The translations under genes were made by a program, and so were the position numbers. A stretch of 16,196 nucleotides of DNA from Leucobacter sp. UBA1945 (GTDB taxonomy: Bacteria; Actinomycetota; Actinomycetes; Actinomycetales; Microbacteriaceae): the NCBI GenBank assembly GCA_002336855.1, contig DDEV01000141.1, positions 1 to 16,196 on the forward strand, given 5' to 3'. How positions within the stretch are numbered: position 1 is the first letter of the stretch; each line of letters opens with the position of its first letter. Of the stretch, positions 6,247 through 12,917 are shown in pieces. The notes under the pieces were generated by a model. That model saw only the letters and a program-made list of their open reading frames with translations. It did no database searches and was not told where the DNA came from.

Positions 6247-7662
6247 GTGAGTGATTTTCTGTCCGCCCAAACCCGCACCGAGACCGATTCAATCGGCAGC
6301 CTCGAGATTCCGGCATCAGCCTATTGGGGGGTGCACACCGCCAGGGCGCACGAGAATTTTCCGATCGCACGCCGACCGATCTCGGTCTACCCCGACTTTG
6401 TGCGTGCCTTTGCTTGCGTCAAGCAGGCAGCAGCCCGCGCCAACCTCGAGATCGGTGCGCTCGACGAGCAGCGCGCGACCCTGATCGACCGCGCCTGCGA
6501 AGAGATCAAGACGGGCATGCTGCTCGACCAGTTCGTGGTCGGCGTCGTGCAGGGCGGCGCAGGCACCTCGACCAACATGAACGCGAACGAGGTCATCACG
6601 AACCGCGCGCTCGAGCTCGCCGGGCACCGCAAGGGCGACTACGACTTCATCAACCCGAACGATCACACGAACCGCAGCCAGTCGACTAACGATACCTACC
6701 CGACCGCGATCAAGATCGCTCTCGCGTTCTCGATCACCACGCTGCTCGAAGAACTGGCGCTGCTTGCCAACGCATTCGAGGCGAAGGGCAAAGAGTTCTC
6801 GCACATCATCAAGGTCGGCCGCACTCAGCTGCAAGACGCAGTGCCCATGACCCTCGGCCAGGAGTTCAACGCATTTGCCGTGACCCTGCGCGAAGACATC
6901 GATCGCCTGCGCGAGACCGTTGCGCTGCTGGGCGAGGTCAACATGGGTGCTACCGCGATTGGCACCGGCATTAACGCTCCGAAGGGCTACCGTGAGTCGG
7001 TGGTTCGCCACCTGCGCGACATTACCGGGCTCGAGATCGTGGGCGCCGGCGACCTGATCGAGTCGACCAGCGACACCGGCGTCTTCATCACCTTCTCGGG
7101 TGCGCTTAAGCGCAGCGCGCTCAAGCTTTCGAAGATCTCGAACGACCTGCGTCTGCTGTCGTCGGGCCCCCAGGCAGGCTTTGGCGAGATCAATCTGCCG
7201 GCGCGCCAGGCTGGCTCGTCGATCATGCCGGGCAAGGTCAACCCCGTGATTCCCGAGGCCGTCTCGCAGGTGGCCTACTCGGTCGCGGGCGCAGACGTTA
7301 CCGTGTCGATGGCGGTCGAGGCCGGTCAGCTGCAGCTGAACGCCTTTGAGCCGATCATCGCGCACTCGCTCTTCCAATCAATCACGTGGCTTGAGCGCGC
7401 CTGCACGACCCTGCGCGTCAACTGCGTCGATGGCATCACCGCGAACGAAGATCGCCTCGATGACATGGTCTCGCGCTCGGTGACGGTGATCACGGCGCTC
7501 GCTCCGGTAATCGGTTACGCTCCCGCTGCGAAGCTCGCGAAAGAGGCGCTCGCCACGAACGAGAAGGTTTCAGACCTCGTGATCTCGGCCGGCCTGCTCG
7601 ACGAGGCTCAGCTTGCAGAGATTCTGCAGCCCGCAAGGCTCGCTGGTCTGAGCGACGACTAA
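6247..7662 (+). CDS. aspA: Aspartate ammonia-lyase (aspartase)
   Basis: Cytosolic enzyme of the aspartase/fumarase superfamily that deaminates L-aspartate to fumarate and ammonia, linking amino acids to the TCA cycle. It has 471 residues, close to the usual 470-480. Visible motifs are YWGVHT near residue 26, GTSTNMN (106-112), NRSQSTND (142-149), GRTQLQDAVPMTLGQEF (191-207), and the flexible catalytic signature SSIMPGKVNP (324-333) with the active-site serine pair. The Q-L-Q-D-A-V-P-M-T-L-G-Q form and the N-terminal region match aspartase rather than class II fumarase. The GTG start at 6247 has GGAG (6234-6237) nine bases upstream. TAACTT at 6221-6226 could serve as a -10 box, but no good -35 is seen, so it may be transcribed alone or with the MFS gene. 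A strong hairpin follows directly. Confidence 0.95.
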   Translation: MSDFLSAQTRTETDSIGSLEIPASAYWGVHTARAHENFPIARRPISVYPDFVRAFACVKQAAARANLEIGALDEQRATLIDRACEEIKTGMLLDQFVVGVVQGGAGTSTNMNANEVITNRALELAGHRKGDYDFINPNDHTNRSQSTNDTYPTAIKIALAFSITTLLEELALLANAFEAKGKEFSHIIKVGRTQLQDAVPMTLGQEFNAFAVTLREDIDRLRETVALLGEVNMGATAIGTGINAPKGYRESVVRHLRDITGLEIVGAGDLIESTSDTGVFITFSGALKRSALKLSKISNDLRLLSSGPQAGFGEINLPARQAGSSIMPGKVNPVIPEAVSQVAYSVAGADVTVSMAVEAGQLQLNAFEPIIAHSLFQSITWLERACTTLRVNCVDGITANEDRLDDMVSRSVTVITALAPVIGYAPAAKLAKEALATNEKVSDLVISAGLLDEAQLAEILQPARLAGLSDD

Positions 7663-7669
7663 GGCTCTA

Positions 7670-7720
7670 GACAGCAAGAGGGGCAACCTGGCCGAATGGC
7701 CGGTTGCCCCTCTTGCTGTC
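7670..7720. terminator. Bidirectional terminator between aspA and the FAH-family gene
   Basis: A 19-bp perfect outer stem (7670-7688 with 7702-7720) continues, after one unpaired T, into a 4-bp GGCC/GGCC inner stem with loop GAAT, giving 23 base pairs. It lies seven bases after the aspA stop and about 50 bases after the stop of the convergent gene. The stem is very stable but lacks a long T run on either strand; TCTTGCTGTCTG is only mildly T-rich. Confidence 0.8.
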
Positions 7721-7769
7721 TGCGGTGGCGGTTTCGAGCGCCCGCGAGAGTGCGGCAGCCCTGAGCCGC

Positions 7770-8636
7770 TTACGCCTTGACGCAGTGGTTGGTGAGCGCG
7801 CCGATACCCTCGATCGTGACGGTCACCTCAGTGCCGGGCATGAGGTACAGCGGGGGTTTGCGCGACCTACCTGCGCCACCGGGAGAACCCGTCGAGATGA
7901 GCGTGCCAGGCAGCAGAGTGAGCGATTGCGAGATGCTCGAGATGAGTTGAGCGACCGAGCGAATCATGTATTCGGTGGTCGAGTCTTGCACCCGCAGCCC
8001 GTCGACGTCGGTCGTGAGCCCGAGCGCCTGCGGGTCGGGAATCTCGTCGGCAGTCACGACGACTGGGCCGACTGGCGAGAAACCATCGAACGACTTGCAC
8101 CTCGACCACTGGGGCTCCGCGAACTGGATGTTGCGGGCGGTGATGTCGTTGACAACCGTGTAGCCGAACACGTAGTCGAGCGCCTCTTCGGGAGTGACGT
8201 TCTTTGCGGCGCGGCCGATGACGACGCCGAGTTCGCCCTCGTAATCGACCTCCTCGCTGAGTTCGAGGGGCAGCGGCACCTCGGCGCCGTGGCCGTTGAG
8301 GGAATTGGGAAAGAGCGAGAAGAGCACCGGCCCCGAATCGTTGTCGAGGTTCAGTTCACTGGCATGCTCGTCATAGTTCAGTCCGACGGCGAGCACGATT
8401 GGTGGGTCGAGGATCGCCGAAGCGTAGCCAACCTCGGCCAGCGCGACGCCCGCGCCCTCGGGCTGGGCTGCGACTTTTTCTTGCACTCTCGCGAGCGTTT
8501 CGGGGCCCGATTCGATGAGCTGACGCAACGTGGCGAAGCTCTCGTCGAGAGTGTCGAGAGGGATCGCAAAATCACCTCGAACCGCAACGAGAATCGGCTG
8601 CTTGTCCTCTGCCCTGGTCACATGCGCAAACTTCAC
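7770..8636 (-). CDS. Fumarylacetoacetate hydrolase (FAH) family protein
   Basis: A 288-residue protein of the FAH superfamily, metal-dependent enzymes that cleave C-C bonds or hydrate and decarboxylate acyl-pyruvates in catabolism. The conserved NYDEHASE stands at 87-94. EGEL (133-136) within VDYEGELGVVIG supplies metal ligands E133 and E135, and NDITARN (163-169) supplies D164. KSFDGFSPVGP (181-191) and STGSPGG (248-254) match the family's substrate-loop signatures. All key acidic residues are present, so it should be active, but family members differ widely in substrate and none is fixed here. The start is GTG at 8636; a TAGCCT box exactly six bases before it suggests a leaderless transcript. 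The gene converges on aspA and shares its terminator. No aromatic-degradation genes are nearby. Confidence 0.9.
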   Translation of the reverse strand: MKFAHVTRAEDKQPILVAVRGDFAIPLDTLDESFATLRQLIESGPETLARVQEKVAAQPEGAGVALAEVGYASAILDPPIVLAVGLNYDEHASELNLDNDSGPVLFSLFPNSLNGHGAEVPLPLELSEEVDYEGELGVVIGRAAKNVTPEEALDYVFGYTVVNDITARNIQFAEPQWSRCKSFDGFSPVGPVVVTADEIPDPQALGLTTDVDGLRVQDSTTEYMIRSVAQLISSISQSLTLLPGTLISTGSPGGAGRSRKPPLYLMPGTEVTVTIEGIGALTNHCVKA

Positions 8637-8642
8637 TTCACT

Positions 8643-8648
8643 AGGCTA
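8643..8648 (-). promoter_or_regulatory. -10 box TAGCCT of a probable leaderless FAH-family transcript
   Basis: On the minus strand TAGCCT (reading 8648 to 8643) is followed by six bases and GTG at 8636. This is the same geometry as at 1421 and 4059. No Shine-Dalgarno sequence precedes the GTG. Confidence 0.55.
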
Positions 8649-8807
8649 CCGAGAACTTTGAAGAGTCGCTCGTCGCAAGTCCACTACCAAGACGAAGAAT
8701 CGTGATCGAAACCCAACAAAGCCCTGCGGTGCGGTGCGGCGGGTATGCGAATACTCTCAGAGCGAACTCTCGGCGGCGGGAGTGGAAAAGCGACCAGAAT
8801 GGGGAGT

Positions 8808-9179
8808 ATGAGTGAATCAGCACTGACCAAACCAGAAATCGAGTTTCCCGAGGGCCCGGCTCCGACCGAACTGCAGATCATCGATGTCATCGAGGGCAGC
8901 GGCGACGAGGCTCAGGCGAGCTCGACTGTTGACGTGCACTACCTCGGCGTTGAATTTGAGTCGGGCGAAGAGTTCGACAGCTCTTGGAGCCGCGGCGAGT
9001 CGATCAACTTTCCGCTGCGCTCGCTGATCCAGGGTTGGCAGACGGGCATCCCAGGCATGAAGGTCGGCGGTCGCCGCAAGCTGATCGTGCCGCCGGCTCA
9101 GGCTTACGGTCAGGCAGGGGGGCACCCGCTCGGCGGCAAGACCCTGATCTTCGTGATCGATCTGCTTGGCGTGAGCTAG
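8808..9179 (+). CDS. FKBP-type peptidyl-prolyl cis-trans isomerase
   Basis: A 123-residue single-domain FKBP, which speeds cis-trans isomerisation of Xaa-Pro bonds during protein folding. No signal peptide is seen, so it is probably cytosolic. The FKBP core is visible in order: DVHYLG (Y45), EEFDSSW (F56, D57), LIQGWQTGIPGMKVGGRR (with W77), IVPPAQAYG (Y100), and the final strand TLIFVIDLL. These are the usual active-site pocket residues. The start is uncertain. ATG 8808 gives the typical short N-terminus; ATG 8799 and 8745 are in frame upstream. GGGGAG at 8801-8806 is too close to 8808 to act as a normal ribosome-binding site, while CAGAAT seven bases before it could be a weak -10 box of a leaderless mRNA. 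A hairpin at 9200-9229 follows. Confidence 0.92.
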   Translation: MSESALTKPEIEFPEGPAPTELQIIDVIEGSGDEAQASSTVDVHYLGVEFESGEEFDSSWSRGESINFPLRSLIQGWQTGIPGMKVGGRRKLIVPPAQAYGQAGGHPLGGKTLIFVIDLLGVS

Positions 9180-9199
9180 GTCGTACCGAACTTCGAGCG

Positions 9200-9229
9200 A
9201 AGCCCGTCTCACTTTGGTGAGGCGGGCTT
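9200..9229 (+). terminator. Terminator after the FKBP gene
   Basis: A 13-bp stem with one T-G wobble (9200-9212 with 9217-9229) and loop TTTG, starting 20 bases after the stop. The bases after it are not T-rich, so termination may be partial. Confidence 0.65.
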
Positions 9230-9246
9230 CCTCGCATCCCGGGAAG

Positions 9247-9275
9247 TTTTCTGAGCGTTCGCTGAATGGTAAGTT
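9247..9275 (+). promoter_or_regulatory. Possible promoter of the NCS2 permease gene
   Basis: TTTTCT (9247-9252, weak -35) and TAAGTT (9270-9275, TANNNT) are separated by 17 bases. The predicted transcription start near 9282 would give a leader of about 30 bases ending in the AAGGAG site. The weak -35 keeps confidence low. Confidence 0.35.
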
Positions 9276-9301
9276 TCTGTAGCGAGTGCCTCATCACACT
9301 G

Positions 9302-9307
9302 AAGGAG
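9302..9307 (+). promoter_or_regulatory. Ribosome-binding site AAGGAG deciding the NCS2 start
   Basis: AAGGAG lies six bases before GTG 9314 and only three before the in-frame TTG 9311. The in-frame ATG at 9266 lies upstream of it and overlaps the likely promoter. GTG 9314 is therefore chosen. Confidence 0.75.
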
Positions 9308-9313
9308 ACGTTG

Positions 9314-10762
9314 GTGGCAGAAACCCAGCCAAAGGCTGACACGAATTCGGGATCGGGGCAGCCGCGCGGCGCCATCGATCGTTACTTCGAGATTACCGAG
9401 CGCGGCTCGACGATTGGTCGTGAGGTGCGCGGCGGCATCGTGACGTTTGTCACCATGGCCTATATCGTGGTGCTGAACCCGATTATCCTGACCACCACGA
9501 CTGACGTCGCCGGCAATCAGCTCGACTTCGGTCAGGTCGGCGCAGTTACGGCGCTCACCGCCGGCGTCATGACGATCCTCTTCGGCATTGTCAGCCGACT
9601 GCCGTTCGCGTTTGCCGCGGGCCTCGGCATCAACGCGTTCCTCGCGTTCACCGTGGTGGGCCAGGTGACCTGGCCCGAGGCGATGGCGCTCGTCGTGATC
9701 AACGGCGTGCTCATTGTGATCCTCGCCGCGACTGGCCTGCGCCGCATGATCTTTGATGCTGTGCCCATGGAGCTGAAGCTCGCGATCACCGTGGGTATCG
9801 GCCTCTTCATCGCCTTCATCGGTTTCGTGAACTCGGGCTTCGTCACCGCGAGCCAGTCGCCTCCTGTCGGGCTCGGCGTCTTCGGTTCGGTTGCAACCAT
9901 TCCTACCGTGATCTTCGTGATCACGCTCATTCTGACCGGCGTGCTCGTGGCGCGCAAGGTGCGCGGCGGCCTGCTGATCGGCCTCGTCGCGGGCACCGTG
10001 CTCTCGGTGATCGCGGAGGCCATCTGGCACCTCGGGTCGAAACAGGACAACCCGGGCGGCTGGGGCCTGACTGTGCCCGCACTCGAGGGCAACCCCATCA
10101 GCGTGCCCGATCTGGGTCTCGTCGGAGCGGTGAGCTTCGACTTCGGCAAGGTGGGTCTGATCAGCGTCATCATGCTCGTGTTCAGCCTGCTGTTCATGAA
10201 CTTCTTCGACGCTATGGGCACCTTCACCGGCCTGTCGCGCGAGGCAGAGCTTGCCGACGACAAGGGCAACTTCCCCCGCCTGAAGTCGGCGCTCGTCGTC
10301 GAGGGCGTTGGCGCGGTCGCTGGCGGCCTGACCTCGTCGTCATCGAACACCGTGTTCATCGAGTCGGGCTCGGGCATCGGTGAGGGCGCGCGCACCGGTT
10401 TTGCGAACCTCGTGACAGGCGCACTCTTCCTGCTCGCGATGTTCCTCACCCCGGTCGCAAAGATTGTGCCGACCGAGGTCGCTGCTGCCGCGCTGGTGAT
10501 CGTCGGCGCCATGATGATGACCCAGATCAAGGGAATCGATCTCGGACGCTTCGACGTCGCGTTGCCGGTGTTCTTGACCGTCACGGTCATGCCCTTCACC
10601 TACTCGATCGCCAACGGCATCGGTGCGGGCTTCATCGCCTGGGTGCTCGTTCGCGCATGCTCGGGTAAGGCGCGCGAGATTCACTGGCTGCTGTGGGTCG
10701 TCGCAGCGGGCTTCGTGATCTACTTCGCGCGCGGGCCGATCGAAGTGTTGCTCGGCGCCTAG
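9314..10762 (+). CDS. NCS2-family (AzgA/PbuG-type) nucleobase permease
   Basis: A 482-residue polytopic membrane protein of the nucleobase:cation symporter-2 family, AzgA-like branch, whose characterised members take up adenine, guanine or hypoxanthine by proton symport. After a short hydrophilic N-terminus the sequence is almost entirely hydrophobic helices. The family signature GLGINAFLAFTVV spans 103-115, corresponding to G-hydrophobic-G-hydrophobic-NAFFAFTVV in relatives. The second conserved block ESGSGIGEGARTG starts at 350, with the substrate-binding Glu in the position expected for this branch. FMNFFDAMGTFTG is also typical. The GTG start is set by AAGGAG at 9302-9307. It stands alone between the FKBP hairpin and a convergent terminator. 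The exact purine cannot be fixed from sequence, and no purine-salvage gene or recognisable purine riboswitch is adjacent. Confidence 0.92.
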   Translation: MAETQPKADTNSGSGQPRGAIDRYFEITERGSTIGREVRGGIVTFVTMAYIVVLNPIILTTTTDVAGNQLDFGQVGAVTALTAGVMTILFGIVSRLPFAFAAGLGINAFLAFTVVGQVTWPEAMALVVINGVLIVILAATGLRRMIFDAVPMELKLAITVGIGLFIAFIGFVNSGFVTASQSPPVGLGVFGSVATIPTVIFVITLILTGVLVARKVRGGLLIGLVAGTVLSVIAEAIWHLGSKQDNPGGWGLTVPALEGNPISVPDLGLVGAVSFDFGKVGLISVIMLVFSLLFMNFFDAMGTFTGLSREAELADDKGNFPRLKSALVVEGVGAVAGGLTSSSSNTVFIESGSGIGEGARTGFANLVTGALFLLAMFLTPVAKIVPTEVAAAALVIVGAMMMTQIKGIDLGRFDVALPVFLTVTVMPFTYSIANGIGAGFIAWVLVRACSGKAREIHWLLWVVAAGFVIYFARGPIEVLLGA

Positions 10763-10785
10763 CGCAAAGCGAAGCGCACGAACGC

Positions 10786-10825
10786 AAAACGGTGGCGGGG
10801 AGCTCGGCTCTCCCGCCACCGTTTT
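10786..10825. terminator. Bidirectional terminator between the NCS2 permease and the solute-binding protein
   Basis: A perfect 14-bp stem: AAAACGGTGGCGGG (10786-10799) with CCCGCCACCGTTTT (10812-10825). A further GAG/CTC pairing is possible in the loop. The A run on the left and T run on the right make it a proper intrinsic terminator in both directions, 23 bases after the permease stop and about 20 after that of the convergent gene. Confidence 0.85.
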
Positions 10826-10845
10826 ACTTTGTAATGCCTGGGCCG

Positions 10846-12048
10846 TTAGTTGCCGAGCGCCTTCTGGTAGGCCTGCGCGTAGCGGTTGTCCTCTTCAGAG
10901 CTGATGGTGCGCATATCGAATACGCGCGAAGACATTTCTTCGTCTGGGAAGATAAGCGGGTTCGCGGCGAGCTCGGGATCAATCTGCTCCATGGCTTCAC
11001 GCGCACCCGCAACCGGGGTGACGTACTGCACGTACGCCGCGACCTGCGCCGCTACCTCCGGCTCGTAGTAGTGGTCGACGAGCTGGTGCACCTGATCCGC
11101 AGATTCGGTGCTCGTCGGCATGCAGAACGAGTCGATGAAGAGCGTGGCGCCCGCGTCAGGCACCACGAACTTCCAGATCTCTTCGCCTGCCTCATCGTTG
11201 AGCATGGTGACGTCGCCAGACCATGCCATGCCCGCCCAGACCGCCTCGGTCTGCAGGTCTTGTGTATAGGAGTTGCCCTTCACGGTGTAAACCTGACCCG
11301 ATGCGAGCTGCTTCTCAACCGCCTCAAGCGCGGTGAAGAACTCATCGTCGCCCCAGTCGCCTTCGACATCGACGCCCTGCTCGAGCATGACCAGACCGAG
11401 GGTATCGTCTTGCTCGCTGAGCAGGCTCACCTTGCCCTTGAGGTCGGGTGCCCAGAGGTCAGAGACCTGCTTCACGCCCTTCGGGTAGAGCTTCGTGTTG
11501 TACACGAGGCCGGTCATGCCAGCCTGGTACGGAATCGACCAGGTGCGATCGAGATCGAACGAGGCCTTCTGCACGAGCGGAATCATCTGTTCGCCGACGT
11601 TCGGCAGCAGGCTGCGGTCGAACCCCATCAATTGATCCTGTTCGAGCAGCCGCACGAGTGACGAGTCGGTGAGACAGAAGGTGTCGTAGCCGGTGTCTTG
11701 CCCGAGCTTCAGCTGATCCTTGATCTTCGCAATGAACGTCTTGTTGTCGTCGATGTCTTCGAAGTATTCGACGCGAATGTTTGTCGCCTCTTGAAAGGCG
11801 TCAAGCGAGGGGTAGGTGCCGGTTTCCTCGTCGTAGTCGAGATAGTAGGTCCAATTCGCCCATCGAACGGAGCCGGCAGAGCCGTCGCCGGGACCGCTTG
11901 AGCCCGAGCAAGCCGCGAGTGAGCCGGCACCGAGCGCTGCGGCTCCGAGGCCGAGCCCCTTGAACAGGCCCCTTCTGCTGAGCGAGGCCGCTTGTGCCTG
12001 AGCGACGAGTTTGCGAATCATCGGATCCTGGGGGAGAGGGCTTGTCAA
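10846..12048 (-). CDS. Spermidine/putrescine-type ABC transporter solute-binding lipoprotein, Tat-type signal
   Basis: A 400-residue extracellular solute-binding protein of the PotD/PotF type. With TTG 12048 as start, the N-terminus carries a twin-arginine motif SRRGLFKG (R25, R26), a hydrophobic stretch rich in Gly and Ala, and a lipobox LAAC with C47 as the likely lipidated residue. It should thus be exported folded and anchored on the outer face of the membrane. The mature part starts WANWTYYLDYD and contains IPYQAGMTGLVYN, both typical of the polyamine-binding class. TTG 12048 is chosen over ATG 12021 because AAAGGAG stands six bases before it. No permease or ATPase gene lies on either side: downstream is a terminator, upstream a divergent GntR-prp operon. 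The ligand is uncertain; the shared control region hints at a link to propionate-related compounds. Confidence 0.9.
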   Translation of the reverse strand: MTSPLPQDPMIRKLVAQAQAASLSRRGLFKGLGLGAAALGAGSLAACSGSSGPGDGSAGSVRWANWTYYLDYDEETGTYPSLDAFQEATNIRVEYFEDIDDNKTFIAKIKDQLKLGQDTGYDTFCLTDSSLVRLLEQDQLMGFDRSLLPNVGEQMIPLVQKASFDLDRTWSIPYQAGMTGLVYNTKLYPKGVKQVSDLWAPDLKGKVSLLSEQDDTLGLVMLEQGVDVEGDWGDDEFFTALEAVEKQLASGQVYTVKGNSYTQDLQTEAVWAGMAWSGDVTMLNDEAGEEIWKFVVPDAGATLFIDSFCMPTSTESADQVHQLVDHYYEPEVAAQVAAYVQYVTPVAGAREAMEQIDPELAANPLIFPDEEMSSRVFDMRTISSEEDNRYAQAYQKALGN

Positions 12049-12054
12049 TGCGTG

Positions 12055-12061
12055 CTCCTTT
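12055..12061 (-). promoter_or_regulatory. Ribosome-binding site AAAGGAG deciding the TTG start of the solute-binding protein
   Basis: On the minus strand AAAGGAG (12061 to 12055) is followed by six bases and TTG at 12048. The downstream ATG at 12021 has only a weak AGGA close before it. Confidence 0.7.
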
Positions 12062-12153
12062 GCTGCGGGCTGACAACCCATCCTTGCACACCGCGCGCCG
12101 CAGTCAACGCTATTGACAACTTGTTGCGACTCTGGGGCTCGCGACGGCGTGTA

Positions 12154-12167
12154 AATGTATACGTTAT
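12154..12167. promoter_or_regulatory. Operator-like element, copy 1 (AATGTATACGTTAT)
   Basis: A 14-bp element centred on the palindrome GTATAC, with nearly symmetric AA and TT flanks. An identical copy lies 52 bp downstream. This copy overlaps the predicted minus-strand -10 box TATAAC of the solute-binding protein gene. It is the likely binding site of the adjacent GntR protein. Confidence 0.65.
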
Positions 12168-12168
12168 A
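12163..12168 (-). promoter_or_regulatory. Predicted -10 box TATAAC of the solute-binding protein gene
   Basis: Reading 12168 to 12163 on the minus strand gives TATAAC, five of six matches to TATAAT. The palindromic TTGCAA at 12189-12194 is 20 bases upstream, longer than ideal for a -35, so the -35 is uncertain. The leader to TTG 12048 would be about 108 bases. Confidence 0.4.
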
Positions 12169-12188
12169 TGAGTTGAGATAAAAGATGC

Positions 12189-12217
12189 TTGCAAAATATT
12201 CAGCTAATGTATACGTT
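12189..12217 (+). promoter_or_regulatory. Predicted promoter of the GntR-prpDBC operon
   Basis: TTGCAA (12189-12194) and TACGTT (12212-12217, TANNNT) are separated by 17 bases. The -10 box lies wholly inside operator copy 2. The expected transcription start is near 12224, giving a leader of about 13 bases with the GAGGGGG ribosome-binding site at 12225-12231. Confidence 0.45.
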
Positions 12218-12219
12218 AT
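12206..12219. promoter_or_regulatory. Operator-like element, copy 2 (AATGTATACGTTAT)
   Basis: Identical over 14 bases to copy 1 at 12154-12167 and in the same orientation, 52 bp away, close to five helical turns. It contains the predicted -10 box of the GntR-prp operon and lies 18 bases before the GntR start codon. Confidence 0.65.
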
Positions 12220-12236
12220 TCGAAGAGGGGGTGCCC

Positions 12237-12917
12237 ATGCGCGCGAGTGACCGAGCCTATGCAGCGCTGCTCGAAGAGATCCAGGGCGGCGTGCTCGCAC
12301 CCGGCACCGTCATCGGCGAGGTCGAGCAATCGTCTCGCCTCGGGGTCAGCCGCACCCCCATGCGCGAGGCCATCGGCAGGCTCGTCGCAGACGGCCTCGT
12401 GCGCCAGCAGTCACCGAGGGTGCTCGTGGTCACCGGCTTCGATGCCGACGACATTCGCCGCCTGTTCGAGGCGCGGCGATCCTTTGAAGAGACTGCGGCG
12501 AGGATCGCGGCAGTACGTGGCGACCGCACGCACTTTGCGGCGCTCGCGACTGCATTCGACGCCGCTCACCCAGAGAACGATGCGCTCGCCGCCGACGAGT
12601 ACTACTCGCTCATTCGCCGATTCGACGCGGCGGTCGATGAGGCGGTCGACAACGTCTACCTCGTGCAGGCGCTGCGCAACACTCGCACCCACCTCGCGCG
12701 CGCCCGCAGGCTGGCCCGAGACAACCACGCCCGCCTAAGGGCATCCGTCGCCGAGCACGCGCTCATCGCGACGGCGATCGCCGACGGCGACCCCGAGCTC
12801 GCGGCACACGCCACACACGTGCATTTGCACCACGCACTTGCGTCGATCCTCGCATCTATTGCGGGCGAAGCGAGCACAGCAACATCGAACGCCAACCTCA
12901 CGAAGGGACCACAATGA
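12237..12917 (+). CDS. GntR family transcriptional regulator (FadR/FCD-like) of the prp operon
   Basis: A 226-residue regulator. Residues 1-65 form the GntR winged helix-turn-helix, with the recognition region SRLGVSRTPMREAIGRL (33-49). Residues from about 70 form a helical FCD-like ligand domain, with RRLFEARRSFEETAARIAA at its start and AEH (172-174) and HVHLHH (194-199) near its end. In typical FCD domains a D-x-x-F-H motif supplies metal ligands; here the segment reads IRRFD (126-130), so two ligand positions look changed. The start ATG 12237 follows GAGGGGG by five bases. Its TGA overlaps the prpD ATG (ATGA, 12914-12917), so it is the first gene of the methylcitrate operon. Two identical operator-like elements lie just upstream, implying autoregulation and control of the divergent binding-protein gene. 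The effector, perhaps 2-methylcitrate or propionyl-CoA, is inference. Confidence 0.88.
   Translation: MRASDRAYAALLEEIQGGVLAPGTVIGEVEQSSRLGVSRTPMREAIGRLVADGLVRQQSPRVLVVTGFDADDIRRLFEARRSFEETAARIAAVRGDRTHFAALATAFDAAHPENDALAADEYYSLIRRFDAAVDEAVDNVYLVQALRNTRTHLARARRLARDNHARLRASVAEHALIATAIADGDPELAAHATHVHLHHALASILASIAGEASTATSNANLTKGPQ

Noticed and set aside
6316..7377. Minus-strand open frame (353 residues) opposite aspA
   Set aside because: Shadow of aspA; no motif, ribosome-binding site or promoter supports it.
7704..8705. Plus-strand open frame (333 residues) opposite the FAH-family gene
   Set aside because: The minus strand carries all FAH motifs; this frame is an antisense artefact that also begins within a few bases of the terminator hairpin.
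9266..9313. ATG 9266 as the start of the NCS2 permease
   Set aside because: The codons lie in the probable promoter and leader, and AAGGAG six bases before GTG 9314 points to the later start.
9230..9313. Purine riboswitch upstream of the NCS2 permease
   Set aside because: The predicted leader is only about 30 bases and lacks the three-way junction and conserved loop bases of purine aptamers.
12108..12130. Inverted repeat CAAC-TT-GTTG between the binding protein start and operator copy 1
   Set aside because: Arms of only four bases; expected by chance, and no second copy is seen in the intergenic region.
12189..12236. Longer N-terminus for the GntR protein (start at 12189 or 12208)
   Set aside because: Those starts lie in the -35 and operator sequence; ATG 12237 follows GAGGGGG and gives the normal GntR length.
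12049..12300. Longer N-terminus for the solute-binding protein, back to an ATG at 12300
   Set aside because: It would run through the divergent promoters and operators and place the twin-arginine signal more than 100 residues into the protein; the TTG at 12048 has a strong ribosome-binding site.
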